Assembly: GCA_030141605.1 (NCBI GenBank)
Contig: JAQGDQ010000144.1
Coordinates: 1-64,000, forward strand
Reading direction: 5' to 3'
DNA from: Tubiluchus corallicola
Lineage: Eukaryota > Priapulida > Priapulimorpha > Priapulimorphida > Tubiluchidae
Length of the DNA: 64,000 nt
The notes under the pieces: generated by a model
What the model saw: only the letters and a program-made list of their open reading frames with translations
The model's database searches: none
Told to the model about the DNA's origin: nothing
Made by a program: the position numbers and the translations under genes
Part shown: one piece after another, positions 11,031 through 22,600 of the stretch
How positions within the stretch are numbered: the stretch's first letter is position 1
How the letters are laid out: each line of letters starts with the position of its first letter

Positions 11031-13858
11031 ATTCAACTGCCAGTTATCACGAAGCATACTTTTTAACTAGTAAACCCATGATAATCTTTATTGATGTTCA
11101 TGTTCAAGGTCATACCAAAGTATACACAATAAAGTAGGGAAAGTTCTTCTGCACAGTAGTTCGCGCAGTTAGTGTCGCCCTAGCGGCTATTCAGTACGGC
11201 CTGTTGTTGTCAGGTACGCAACAGCGCAGGCTGTGGGTACTGTAGCAGATGAATTGATGAGACCATCAAAACCAGCCCGGTTAACAGGCGCTCATAAATT
11301 GCTCAGCAGTGAGTTGCAAAAACACAAAAAAATATCTTTTTAAATTTTGCAAGGATGCAGCCAGGTAATTATAATAAAATGTTAATTATAACACAGTTTT
11401 GAAACTTTTGTTACTAGTTAAATATTTTGTACGCTAAGCAAAGACTGCAAGGCCTACATCTCTCTTTGACGATTTATAGCAGCTGTTATCTTTTTGAATA
11501 TTATTTAAAGCAAGCATAAGGCATTAAGAATAATTTGTAGTTAAAATAAAAATTATTATAATCATATCTCATAAAAATTAATAGGCTTATTTACAAAAGA
11601 AGTTAAGAAAGTTGATCAAAAGAAAGAATACCTGGCTCATGTAGTATTCGATTTCTGGAGAAATATTTTTTCTAAAAAACATTTCTATTTCATATGTTCT
11701 TATCAGGAAATATAACTTGAAGAAATATTAGGCCTGACTTTCATGTGTAATACCTTTCATAGAAAAAAATCGATTTTTTCAGAAGAGCAAATAATTTTCC
11801 AGAACATAACTTAATCTAAGCATCTACATGTTTTGTTAATTCCAAGTTAAAAAATGTTTAAAAAGCATATAATCATACATTGGCCTTTGTTATGAGTTGG
11901 AGTTAGTTATAAAATTACGTTGAACAAGCAGAGATGCATTTACGACATTACTCCTCTTTTTTATTATCAGTGAACAAAAAATAATCGAAGGAAACATCAG
12001 AGCTGTCATCCTAAGCAGCCGACATAACTTCCACCTCTATAACAACCAACTAACTATGTCAAAACCTAGTTAAAGAATTCTGGCGAGAAGCATAAATTGC
12101 ACGCATATCTTTAATAATTTTTTCATTTTCATTTAAGTAAGGTGAGTGTGTTAATGACCGTATGGTTGTACACTCACCTCACACTACTCAAATCATTTTA
12201 TTTATTGTTTATTTATGTGTACAATATTTTATTTTGATGTGTGAAATAAAATTCATAGTTCATAGTTCCGTCTTTCTTTTAACTCTCTCTCTATCTCTCT
12301 CCCTCTCTTTCTCTCTAAGAGAGGCAGGGGGAGAAAAATCAATAAATCAATGAAAAATGCATTACTTCTTTACATAGCAGGCAGCCCATCATGCAGTCAG
12401 CTAGCCTCTTTGCTCAGGAAAAACAATAAAATTTTACTTACAAGAAAACTGAGCAGGCATTTGCAAGTACATAATGCTTATTGCTACAATTTTTTTCCTT
12501 TTCATGAAACGTTTTCAGTTTTTTTAAACTAATAATTGCTTTTAATTGAGATATACTTCTTTTATTAAAAACGCAAAAGTGATTTTGGCTTATCAAAATT
12601 GCACGTATGCCAACACTACTGGTGAGCTTAATAATATTATTATTACAGTCAATGCGGCGCTCCAAATTTTTTACTGAATCGCCGTTTGATGCCGCCAGCA
12701 TAGCCGCTAATCGCAAAAATGAAATACGTAACAATAGGCGGTTTTCGTCACTTCCTCTTCATACACTTTGGTCATACTTCGCTCTGCAGATAAAATCATA
12801 GATCGGTTGCTTTGTCATGAACGATTTCTTCTATTGCTAATTTTGCACATTGATTTGTCGTCCAGATTAAAACAGATATTTTGACAAGGGAAAAACTTGT
12901 TAGGTGTTTTATGAAAAGCTCAAGTTTACCGTGTTTTCATGTTGGTAGCTTAATAGATTATTTAGTTATGATTTACATTCAGTAATTTTTATGCTCAGGT
13001 TATGTTTTTTGTTAAAATGCAATGTTAAGAAGTGCATGTTTTCCCATGCAACTGCCGTTAATAGTATTAGCATTATTAATTATTTCGACTTTACATAGCG
13101 TATGTTACGCTATTGATTAATGATATTATCAAGCTTCGTTTGAGAACCTGGGTCGAAATGTCCACATACAAATCGAATTAGTTTAACCTAAAATTTTCTA
13201 CTGATTAAGTAAGTTAATCTGCAATAATAAATATCATAAGCAATAAATTATCTGTAATTCTTCCTCTTTGTAAAAAATCTACCTAGACCATTCCTGGAGT
13301 GTGGCTATTGCTCTTTGGGCGCTGCAATATGTATCACTAAGAAAAGGATGCTGAATGTCTAAGTAAACGATGTCCACCTTAGAACCTTAATTTGGTAGCA
13401 TAATCTACTGAGTGATCCGAATGATGTTAGAGTGATCCGAATTACTTCTCTGAAAGTGTTCATAAAGAGATGCGTGGTTGTGAGTGAAAATTGTATGTAT
13501 AGTATTCGTGTACAAATATGTAATTTTCAGTCTTTTTTTCCAACCTTGTGTCAGTGACATGAAGACTGGAGTCAATGAATGAATAGTAATAGCAATAGCA
13601 CAGAATGATTCTATGAAGTTCTGAATGCTGACTGTACTGTGTAAGAGTAGTCACCATTAGAACCTTACAATTAGGGTTAGGATATTTTAAAGGCAAGTAA
13701 AAAACCCGACGTTAATTCTTGGGCTGGGAAACATTTTTCTGTGTCAGTCCAACAGTTATAATTTTTGTAAGCAGTAATAAATTTAAAATTCATCATTATT
13801 CACTGTGCATGTAAATAGTTGTATCATTTACCTGGCATTGTATAAATTATATTTACAG
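11031..13858. other. Noncoding stretch between the LINE and the zinc-finger gene
   Basis: AT-rich DNA with a short CT microsatellite at 12281-12317. Several open frames of 60-100 codons (for example 12438-12734 minus) show no recognisable domain and no convincing splice signals. It should contain the promoter or outron of the zinc-finger gene. Confidence 0.4.
13845..13858 (+). promoter_or_regulatory. 3' splice site 4 nt upstream of the zinc-finger start codon
   Basis: TTATATTTACAG ends at 13858 and the ATG follows at 13863. A 4-nt leader after the acceptor suits spliced-leader trans-splicing better than a conventional 5' UTR exon, though a UTR intron cannot be excluded. Confidence 0.5.
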
Positions 13859-13862
13859 TGGA

Positions 13863-15564
13863 ATGGCGGTCAATCTGTCTCAGATTACCTTATATGCAAC
13901 AGACATTTCTGGTTCGGATAACACTGCGAAACCTATTGGTTTCATATGTCTAGGAGAAGTAACGGATGCATGGGAGGCAAAGCGACACACAAGTGGTTTT
14001 ACTAGTCATGAGCAGTTTGCGTGGGCCTTGTTGAAAGCATATGAGCAGCACAGAGGAGCCGTGTTACTAGATCAACTTGCAGGCAAGGCTGATGTAGAAA
14101 AAGGGTGGGTTTGTTTAAATCTATGTTTATTTGTCTTTTGTGCAAGCACCCACATTTGCAGATGTTTGTCTTATATGGTCTCAATGACATGCAAGCGGTC
14201 TGTGTTACTAAAAATTCTGCCTAATTTTTTTAAATAAAGTTAAATTTGTTCCCATCATTTTTCGCATTTTGTAGAACTTTGTATTTTGTGCATTTGTAAC
14301 AAAAGTATTTGCTTATTATGTTAGGGATGATTCCTCAATTGCTTTGGTTACGGATATCCTGCCTCTACAGAATGACGACATTCAAGAAAACGACGAACTT
14401 ACAACTACTAAAAATAGCAAGCAGCTTAATGAAAAGCATGATAGTGAAAAACAGCCAATAGATATTAGCAACAATGAAGCTGATGATGGGAAAAGGACTA
14501 TTAGTGATAAAACACTAGAGCCAGAAAATTTTAATATAGAAAATGTAAATCTTGTAAAGGTTGAACTAGATGATGGCACATACGATGCTGCTCTTGAAAA
14601 AACCATCTCGTGCGCATTTGGCTCAAGTCACAACAATACAGAAAATTTAGATGCTGATAAAGAGCATGCACAAGCAGATACCTGTGCTGCAAACAATTTT
14701 TATTTATGGAACAATAAATCAAAATTCCAAGAATACACTGGAGATTTTGTCAGCAGTGAAAGAGCACAATCATCTGTGATGACCACTGTAGGTGCTAATT
14801 CCATCAGATCATTCCAAGAAATGCCAAATAAAATCGATGCAGCTAGCTCGATAATTGCTGTGAATGCCTCGGAGTGCTCAATCAAATGTAAGCACTGTCC
14901 AGAAACCTTCTACAACCACTCCGATGTGCGCTTTCACGAGAAAAACGTGCATGGTATGATGCCGTGCTACCGGTGCGACTTCTGTAACAGGACATTCACA
15001 CAGCGGAACAACTACGAGGACCACATACGATCCCACACAGGAGAAAGGCCTTTCGAATGCAATGTCTGCAGTAAGAGATTCACCAGTAAGAAGTCACGTC
15101 AGCAACATTCCAAGTTTCATGGTGGCCCCGGGTCCCTTCTGAAATGCAGCATTTGTGACAAACTGTTGGCTTCCGCGAGTAAGATGGTAACTCATATGCG
15201 GTCCCATACAGGAGAAAAACCATTTCAGTGTTCTGAGTGTCCTCAGAGCTATGCGACCAAACAGTCGCTACAAACTCACATTCAGATAAACCACGTCGAA
15301 GCTGCTGAGTTGTATAAATGCACGCAGTGCGACAAGGTGTTCAAGACGATGAAGCATGCCAGGCAGCACATGGTTACTCATTCTGAAGTTAAGCGCCACG
15401 TCTGTGCAGTATGCGGAAACGCATTCAAGAGACGATCGCAGCTGAATTCGCATGCCAGAGTTCACAAGGTGCGTGAGCGGTCTTACGTATGTAATATATG
15501 TGGTGCCGGTTTTATGGAACGAGTGTGCTTAAAGAGACATGAATCTACTCACATTACCAGCTAA
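13863..15564 (+). CDS. C2H2 zinc-finger protein, eight fingers
   Basis: Two coding exons: 13863-14104 and 14325-15564. The donor GTGGGT and acceptor TTATGTTAG keep the frame (phase 2, Gly81), giving 493 aa. The N-terminal 80 residues (from MAVNLSQITLYATDISGSDN) match no domain I recognise; it is not obviously BTB, KRAB, ZAD or SET. Residues about 82-265 are acidic, Asn/Ser-rich and probably disordered. Eight tandem C2H2 fingers run from residue 269 to the end, with Cys pairs CKHC, CDFC, CNVC, CSIC, CSEC, CTQC, CAVC and CNIC. TGERPF and TGEKPF linkers join only some of them, so DNA contact probably involves fingers 2-3 and 4-5. Likely a nuclear DNA-binding transcription factor. Orthology is not assignable from sequence alone. 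If the intron were retained, exon 1 would read on to a stop at 14237. Confidence 0.88.
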
Positions 15565-15649
15565 AAACTCATCAATTGTAAAGTTAATTTGAGTGTGTGA
15601 ATAACTAAATTATTTTATTGTTATGATGTATTTCTGGAGTTTTTACCAA

Positions 15650-15815
15650 ATACCAAATTTTATATTCCAATACGTATTTCAGCACTTTGTGAGATCATCT
15701 AATATCTATAAGACAATATGACACGTACATATTCAAAATATTTTAAACATGAGTGCAAAATGATGAATGTAATCATCGAAACTAAGAGAACAATCATATT
15801 CTTGCAGAAATAGTT
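15650..15815 (-). repeat. LINE-like 3' end, copy A (minus)
   Basis: Matches copy B (16850-17042) in reverse complement over about 110 bp, including the shared 18-mer AATACGTATTTCAGCACT. Copy B shows the polarity, so this copy reads on the minus strand. No coding part is recognisable here. Confidence 0.6.
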
Positions 15816-16849
15816 ACCTAAGTATGAGTATAATTATAATATCTCACTCAATATTTTACCTACTTTACCTTTTACCATAATCATATTTTTTATAAAAGAA
15901 AAACAATTAAAGCAAATCTTCTTATCACCAACCTAACCTCCAATGTGGGAAGCCCATCAGAACTAAGCAGACAACATGCTGTGTGTAGGTCGTTTTACTG
16001 CTGTACTGACCATGGCAAACTTGCATTGTAACAGCACCATTAATTAAAAAAAATAATTAAGAGACTGCTTAAGTTCATTTTTGTTACTGAGGATAGGAGT
16101 TAAACTATTGCGTTGAGCAAGGAACGTTAGAGTTTGAACATTCGAATCGAATTCCACCTAGTTTTTTTACTTTGAATGATATTTGAACCTAATCTAATAT
16201 TATAGATTGGAATAATTCAGCACTTCAACCACATACGTTCTTTATCATTAAAATGTTTGAAATATCACGTAATTGGCACAATTTAGCTACGATTTCTGTG
16301 CGCAATTTTTAAGCAAATTATTGGTGGTTTTACTGCAGAGCAAAATCAAATCATATGCGTGCTCTTTGTAGGACAACTTTTTACTGGTGGTTTGAAAACT
16401 TGTCGGAAAATCTTTCAAACTCGGTTCGAATTCGAAATACTGAAATTCAGTGCAATTCGAATTCGAAAGTCTTAAATGTGATTCGGTTGGAATTCCTTTT
16501 TCTGGTAGATAATGCTGTCCTCTAATAAACAAGCCTTAATGAACTTGCATCACACCCCGCCAATATTCAGCTAATCTAGCCTTCAAATGTTGACAGGTTT
16601 TGCTGACATAGCGACCAGATCATGCCTGACAACAAAATCTGTAGACTATGTTATGCTGTACATCAGCAGGCACATGTGACTTGAGCATAGACAGAACAGA
16701 TTGAACAGAGAATAGACAGTGTGTAATGCTGCGAATACCACTTGAACATCTGGAACAATTCATCTCCTTTTATGCCCAACCAAGCAGGAATAGGATCAGT
16801 ATGGAATTTTAAGAACTTGGTATGATTCTGCAAAAGTGAATGATATCCT

Positions 16850-17042
16850 AGTTATACTTTAGCTTAGTTAACTTGTTTGTTCTCTTATGGTGGATGACTG
16901 TGTTTAGAGTCTTTGTTTAATGTTTATAATTAATGCTCATAAGGTTCAAAATACGTTGAATATATGTTATATTGTCTGTAAAACCCTTTGTGATCTCCCA
17001 AAGTGCTGAAATACGTATTAGATAATAAAATCTGAATCTGAC
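16850..17042 (+). repeat. LINE-like 3' end, copy B (plus)
   Basis: Ends in AATAAAATCTGAATCTGA, a style of 3' tail common in L2/CR1-type LINEs. Shares a block around GTGCTGAAATACGTATT with the reverse complement of copy A. DNA just before it (16560-16850) may be decayed LINE coding sequence, but no frame is convincing. Confidence 0.6.
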
Positions 17043-18615
17043 TGGTATTTTTATGTTAGTGTAATTATGTGGGCGCAATATTTAGATTGTAAATGTTGTC
17101 TCGTTTTGTATGTAAATCATGTATGAACATTATACAAGAAGAATTAAGGTGCTCTATGCTTTTTTAACATGCAAAACTATCCCAGTTGTCACATCACAAA
17201 CAGGAAACAGCAATATCTTCTGTGGTTTTTTAACATTTTTGGTCAGCGCTCTAGCTTCTCCTAGGTGTCTCCATTTCGGGCTCCGTCATGCTTGTTATTT
17301 TTTTACATTACATCTCATTTTATTGTCAGTATAAAAATTATTAAAAATTGGTATCCATTCATGCTATAGTAGCCATTTCAAATTATTTGTTTTCCTTAAC
17401 TATTTTTTTCATTTTCCGACGACTTATGGTGTATTGAACAAAATACGTACCATATCACTTTCTCTAAATAAAAAAGTAAAAGCCGTGTCAGGCATCTTTT
17501 CATGACTTTATCTAAATTTTAAACTAAATGTTTCACTGTATTTGTTTAATAAATGCCAATACATGTGTAACTGCATGAGCACTAGGTGAAATGCCTTCAG
17601 AAATTGTTTATACTGCTTTTGTTTGTGGTGTGACAGCATGGGTCACAAATAGCTAATGTTGCAAAAATAGCCATTTAAATACATGGCCCTCACTGAATGT
17701 TACAGCGACTATTAGAGATGCCATTAAACATATACAAAAGTAATCACCCTTGTGTATAAGCACAGTGTTCTTCACATGCCATATTCAGTTGTGCTGCTGT
17801 TATGAAGGTTTTCATAATTGCACAGTTATAGTGCTAAATATAGACAGAGCACACAATTGGTTTTGTAAGTAATGCAAACAAGAGCATTCTGACAGTGTTA
17901 TCGTGTTATAGTAATAATTTTATCACGTTACAGTAATTTATTTATTTCCATTCATTTTTATTCCATTACACATGTATTAATTTATTAACTATTAGGCTAA
18001 ACCACAACTTTCACTAATGTAGCTATAGCTACTTAAAATATGTACCAGTTAATAACTTTTAGTAAAGGTGGTACTATTTATGTTTATTGCAAGTTACTAA
18101 TAAATTTATAACATGGAGTACCTAGTTCACATGTTTTTTAGCATAGTACAAAAAGCACAAATTACTAAACAGTGCTCATATGTAACAAAAGCACTATGCG
18201 AATTATCATAATTCATATGATAATTATGTTGACATCAAAATTAGAAGTATGTAAAACTCAACAAGTAAATCAATGATACTTTTGCACTAATGATGCCCTT
18301 ATAACAGTTTAATTTTTTCATTCTATAATTTGTTTCAATTTAGAATATAATACAACTTCTAATTATCAGTACTTATTGATAATACCAATTAAAACAGATT
18401 CATTAAAACTCCTTGTATAAATTTAAATTAATTTCACATATAATTTTTTTAAGTTGTCCGAGCAACTAAATTTAATTGTACGTATTTCCATAAATCTGAA
18501 CACACCATATAAAATCTATTACTACAAATTTATAATAAACTGTTTGCCCCAAGCATGGTGCCTAATTACAGTACATCCTTACGCATAGTAGAAAGCAATG
18601 ATAGACATAATCTTT

Positions 18616-18689
18616 AGTAATAACTTAATTATGGAGGTATCTTAACAACAATAGTAATAACTTAATTACGGAGGTATCTTAATAACAAC
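18616..18689. repeat. 37-bp tandem duplication
   Basis: Two adjacent copies of a unit beginning AGTAATAACTTAATTA, starting at 18616 and 18653, with only a few differences. Confidence 0.75.
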
Positions 18690-19065
18690 TTTATCCATGC
18701 TTTATTCACCATTGTACTGTGAATTTATTCATCGCTATTTCAACTGGAAGTCTTTATTAGAATTTTTATAAAACTATAAATACAAATTTTAAATTTGAGT
18801 AAATAAAACTAATTATAGACAATAACCAGACTAGATATCACATCAGATTTTAACAGTAAGCACTTACATAAAATACTACACGATTGTAATACATTATGGA
18901 CATTAACAATGATTTAGAATTTTATATAATGAGGCAATATGTTGATAAGGATTGAGACAACAATTTTATAAGGATCACACTTAAGTAATTATAAAGCCAT
19001 GTTACACAATTCCTAATGAAACTTAACAATAAAAAGATTAATAATTGCAGCACTTGTCTTGCACA

Positions 19066-19385
19066 TTTTACTGATTTGTACATAAGTTACTAGAAAGTCA
19101 TTTTCTCACAATAATTAAAATCTTATTAAAGGAAATGTAATAAGGAAAATGAAAAACTACCCTCTAGACTTTGCTACCATTTAACAGAAAGGTAAAAGGA
19201 AAGTGAATAGAAGATGGAAATATAAATAATCACTGCAAAACTGTAATTCACCCAGGACAGGCTGCTACTCATTTCATTACATTGGTAAGCATCAAAGGTG
19301 AAAAATTTTACTGATTTGTACATAAGTTATCTGAAAGTCATCTTCTCACAATAATTAAAACCTTATTAAATGAAATTTACTAAAT
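19066..19385. repeat. 80-bp direct duplication with 240-bp period
   Basis: The segment starting TTTTACTGATTTGTACATAA at 19066 recurs at 19306 and stays similar for about 80 bp. The unit boundaries and any parent element are unknown. Confidence 0.75.
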
Positions 19386-19645
19386 CAACAGTTGAATAAT
19401 CTGTACACAATATTGCTTGATACAAATACAATGACTGAATAGGCATCTGGTGTGTCATAAACCAATTCTAATTTTCACAAATTAGATGCAAGCATTAATT
19501 TTTTTAAATTTCAAATATGTTTGAATGTCACATTCTATTTTTTTGCACAGCACAGCAAACTAGCAAATTGATAAAACGATTTCGGCAAAAATTGGTAGAC
19601 ATATTACCATTATCACAGTAACACTTTGTATTAAAACTAGCATTT

Positions 19646-22600
19646 TCACAGCTCCAGCACAGGCATAAAGTTATTATCATTCGAAAGTTTTTGCACTGAA
19701 CCAGTGGGTTGTTTCAGTGGTGGTCCATCTAAGATGGGATAACTTATAGATGTCATGGTACATCCATTAGTAGTCCAATCTGAATTGCAGGGTGCCCAGT
19801 CTAGTTCAAATAAAACTAATACGTTTTTAGTTGGGGCGGGATGAAGGACCGAAGCTGGTACAAAAAGCGTGATCTGTGGGCCAGCTACAGGCCAATACCG
19901 GCCCAAGTTAAAACCATTCACAAAGGCTACACCCTAAAAAGAAAACAAAAAACTAATCAACAATGCTGAAATGCTAACGTAAGCAATAAACTATTTCAAA
20001 AATTAGAATTTCACTCAGCAAGTATAACACATCTGAGAGCATGTTGCTATAGCTGTACATGTTACTGTACAATGAGCATACAGATTTTGTACAGAAAGTT
20101 GATAGTCCAAAGAACTTAAATAAATGTGTTTTTAACTGTTTAATCCCAGCATAAGTCTGCAGTCTACCTGCTCTTGTTATGTTTAACTCATACCTAGCAT
20201 ACAAAACCCAGTAAGTCAAAATTATTTTCAGACTACAGTTTTCTTTCCTGTTACCAGCAGTTAACAGTAATAACTCAAAATGCAAGGAAAGAAAGTAAGC
20301 TGCCACACGATGTGTGATGTTTGATAATCTGAACATGTTTGTTGAAAATCTACATTTAATGCAGATGTCTTGGGTTGGGTGGCCGAGTGGTTTAGATTTC
20401 GGAATTCAACCACGCAGTGTTGTGTTCGAGACTACTGGCTGCAAATGCCAGAGCATATACCCTACATGTTATTCATTATTTGCCTGTTACGTCCTTACCT
20501 GTAGTGTTGTAAGAAAAAGTTGCTAAATAGCCATTAGTACGAATATTGTCTGTTAAATGAGCGACGGTAAAAAAATTTTGAATTTTGTCTTTTCTTGCAA
20601 ACTATATAATTTTATAATCTTCAAGCGAAGGCATCACCCAATTGTTTCTGGCAGTCAGTAATACTTCCACAAGAAACATCACCATAATATAGTGGCTACT
20701 TGCAAAAGCTTAGCTACATGGAAACCTTTTCCTACCTGTAGCTGCTTATCAGTAGTTCTGTGCATAATGTTGAGGCTGAATGAGTTTCAACGCCAAACTT
20801 AAAGTAAATGGTAAAACATAATTATGTAATACACTAATTATCATCATCAAAGCTTTGAATACACAATATATACCTTGTACCATCCTGATGTATCTAGGAA
20901 AGTATCTTCTGGTTTGGAAGTATTTAAGACAAACTCTGCCACATAAAATGATGGAACTTGGTCCAAATCTGAAAGTTGGGGAATTGTCACTTGGCATTAC
21001 ATTTAAAACTTTAGAAACGCAGCACATTCTACAAATGCACAAATATACAGCTTGTGTGTTTCACCTATTTATCATTGCCTTTCCCAAATCACTTGCACCA
21101 GTGTAGCATCATAGCATGTGCGATAACGTATCAATGTTTAATTCACTATATTACAATGAAGTTGTGCAGTAAAAAGGGAAACAGTTTTCAACTTTAACGT
21201 GGTACTAAGAATGAGCTTCTACTTTTTACATGTAAATGTTAGTAATTTACATTTAGACAAAATAGTAAAAATATATTAAGGGACCAACTCAACAGATTAG
21301 GCTATTAGCAGCCTGCACATCTAGTGCAGTAACATGAAAACACTAAGCAGCTCATTTAGCATAGTCTCTTTAGCATAGCAATCAAAAATACTGTTGTTTA
21401 ATGTAAAAATGCATAATACAGTTACACATCTAGCAAATCGCAAAAATGCAAAAAAAAACATAGATGTTGTCTGTTATCACACGTGAGAGTCAAAAGTTTA
21501 AAAATAAATAATATACACAACACTATGTTTAGATGTCTGTAGCACAGATTTTCACTTCTGTAAGTCAGCTCAGGTATTAAAATCCTGGTTGAGAAAATTG
21601 CATTCAAGCTGTATTAAAATGTTGCAAAAGAGGAGGCAAAGGTAGTTTGCATAACAGCGATTATTTACTCTAGTAAAACTCATTTACCTAACATGTAAAG
21701 GTGTACCATCGTAAATTAATGAACTAATGATATTCACTTTTAATTCAAACTTTGACCAATAAAAAATATTAGAGTAAAAATCGAAAAATCAGAATTGGAA
21801 GTTAGGAAAAACCCAAAAATAATACTTTTTCAGTGAAACACCCTATGTAAAAAACACAGAGAAACACCCTACATGAAATACCACAGAGAAACACCCTCAT
21901 AAAATACCACAGAGAAACACCTTACGTAAAATACCTCAGAAAAACACCCTAAATAAAATATCAGAGAAACACCCTACATAAAATACCAAAGAGAATCATT
22001 ACATGAAATACCACAGAAAAATATAAGATATCCTATATAAGAGAAATCTTATATAAGATAACCAATCAGACAGCTTCCAGTTTAATTGCTCGGACTATAA
22101 AAAGCCAGTCTTGTTTTTACTAGACTTGTCAGTGTAAATCAGCTATTAATTGCAGGCAGGTGTCAACAGATGCTAAACACTCACTCAAATTTGGATCAAT
22201 ATTCCCAGCACAACCATAATTGCCATCAGCTTGCATGGCACAACGCTTGTGCATTTTATGCATCCTTCCTCTGTGCATTCTGCGGTCCAATCTTTGTGTA
22301 CAGCATGAAGACGGGGTAACTTGAGCTAGCCAGTCAGAATGATTCAGTGGCAAGGAGTAGATTTCCCAGTCATGTAGTGTTGTCCCATCAAGTGTTACAT
22401 GATGGATGAGACCCTGCGATAAAAAAACTGTGAAAGTAAGTCAAAAAAAGGCATTTTGATCGGCTGGCACAAAAACTAAACAAGCCGATAACTGCAACAA
22501 TAACAAATAACATTTTTTCCCTGTAGATTGCAATAATAAAATTACCAAACAATGACAAAATTACCTCAAGCAATTTCATTTTTGGCACAGATCTTTTGTA

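Larger units (their letters stand above)
15565..19645. other. Noncoding stretch between the zinc-finger and GLB1 genes
   Basis: The two genes converge here, so this is 3' flank on both sides. It holds two LINE 3' ends in opposite orientation (15650-15815 and 16850-17042), palindromic AATTCGAATTCGAA words near 16130-16460, a 37-bp tandem duplication (18616-18689) and an 80-bp direct duplication (19066-19145 and 19306-19385). No supported gene. Confidence 0.5.

Noticed and set aside
12438-12801. Opposed 64-98-codon open frames
   Set aside because: No domain, no splice signals and no homology; the two strands shadow one another.
14105-14237. Read-through of zinc-finger exon 1 as a 124-aa protein
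   Set aside because: A phase-compatible GT-AG junction links it to the long zinc-finger exon, and the extension is hydrophobic, intron-like sequence.
15940-16010. 5S-rRNA-like words (AACTAAGCAGACAACATG)
   Set aside because: Only a few internal-promoter-like bases match, and the rest of a 120-nt 5S gene is absent.
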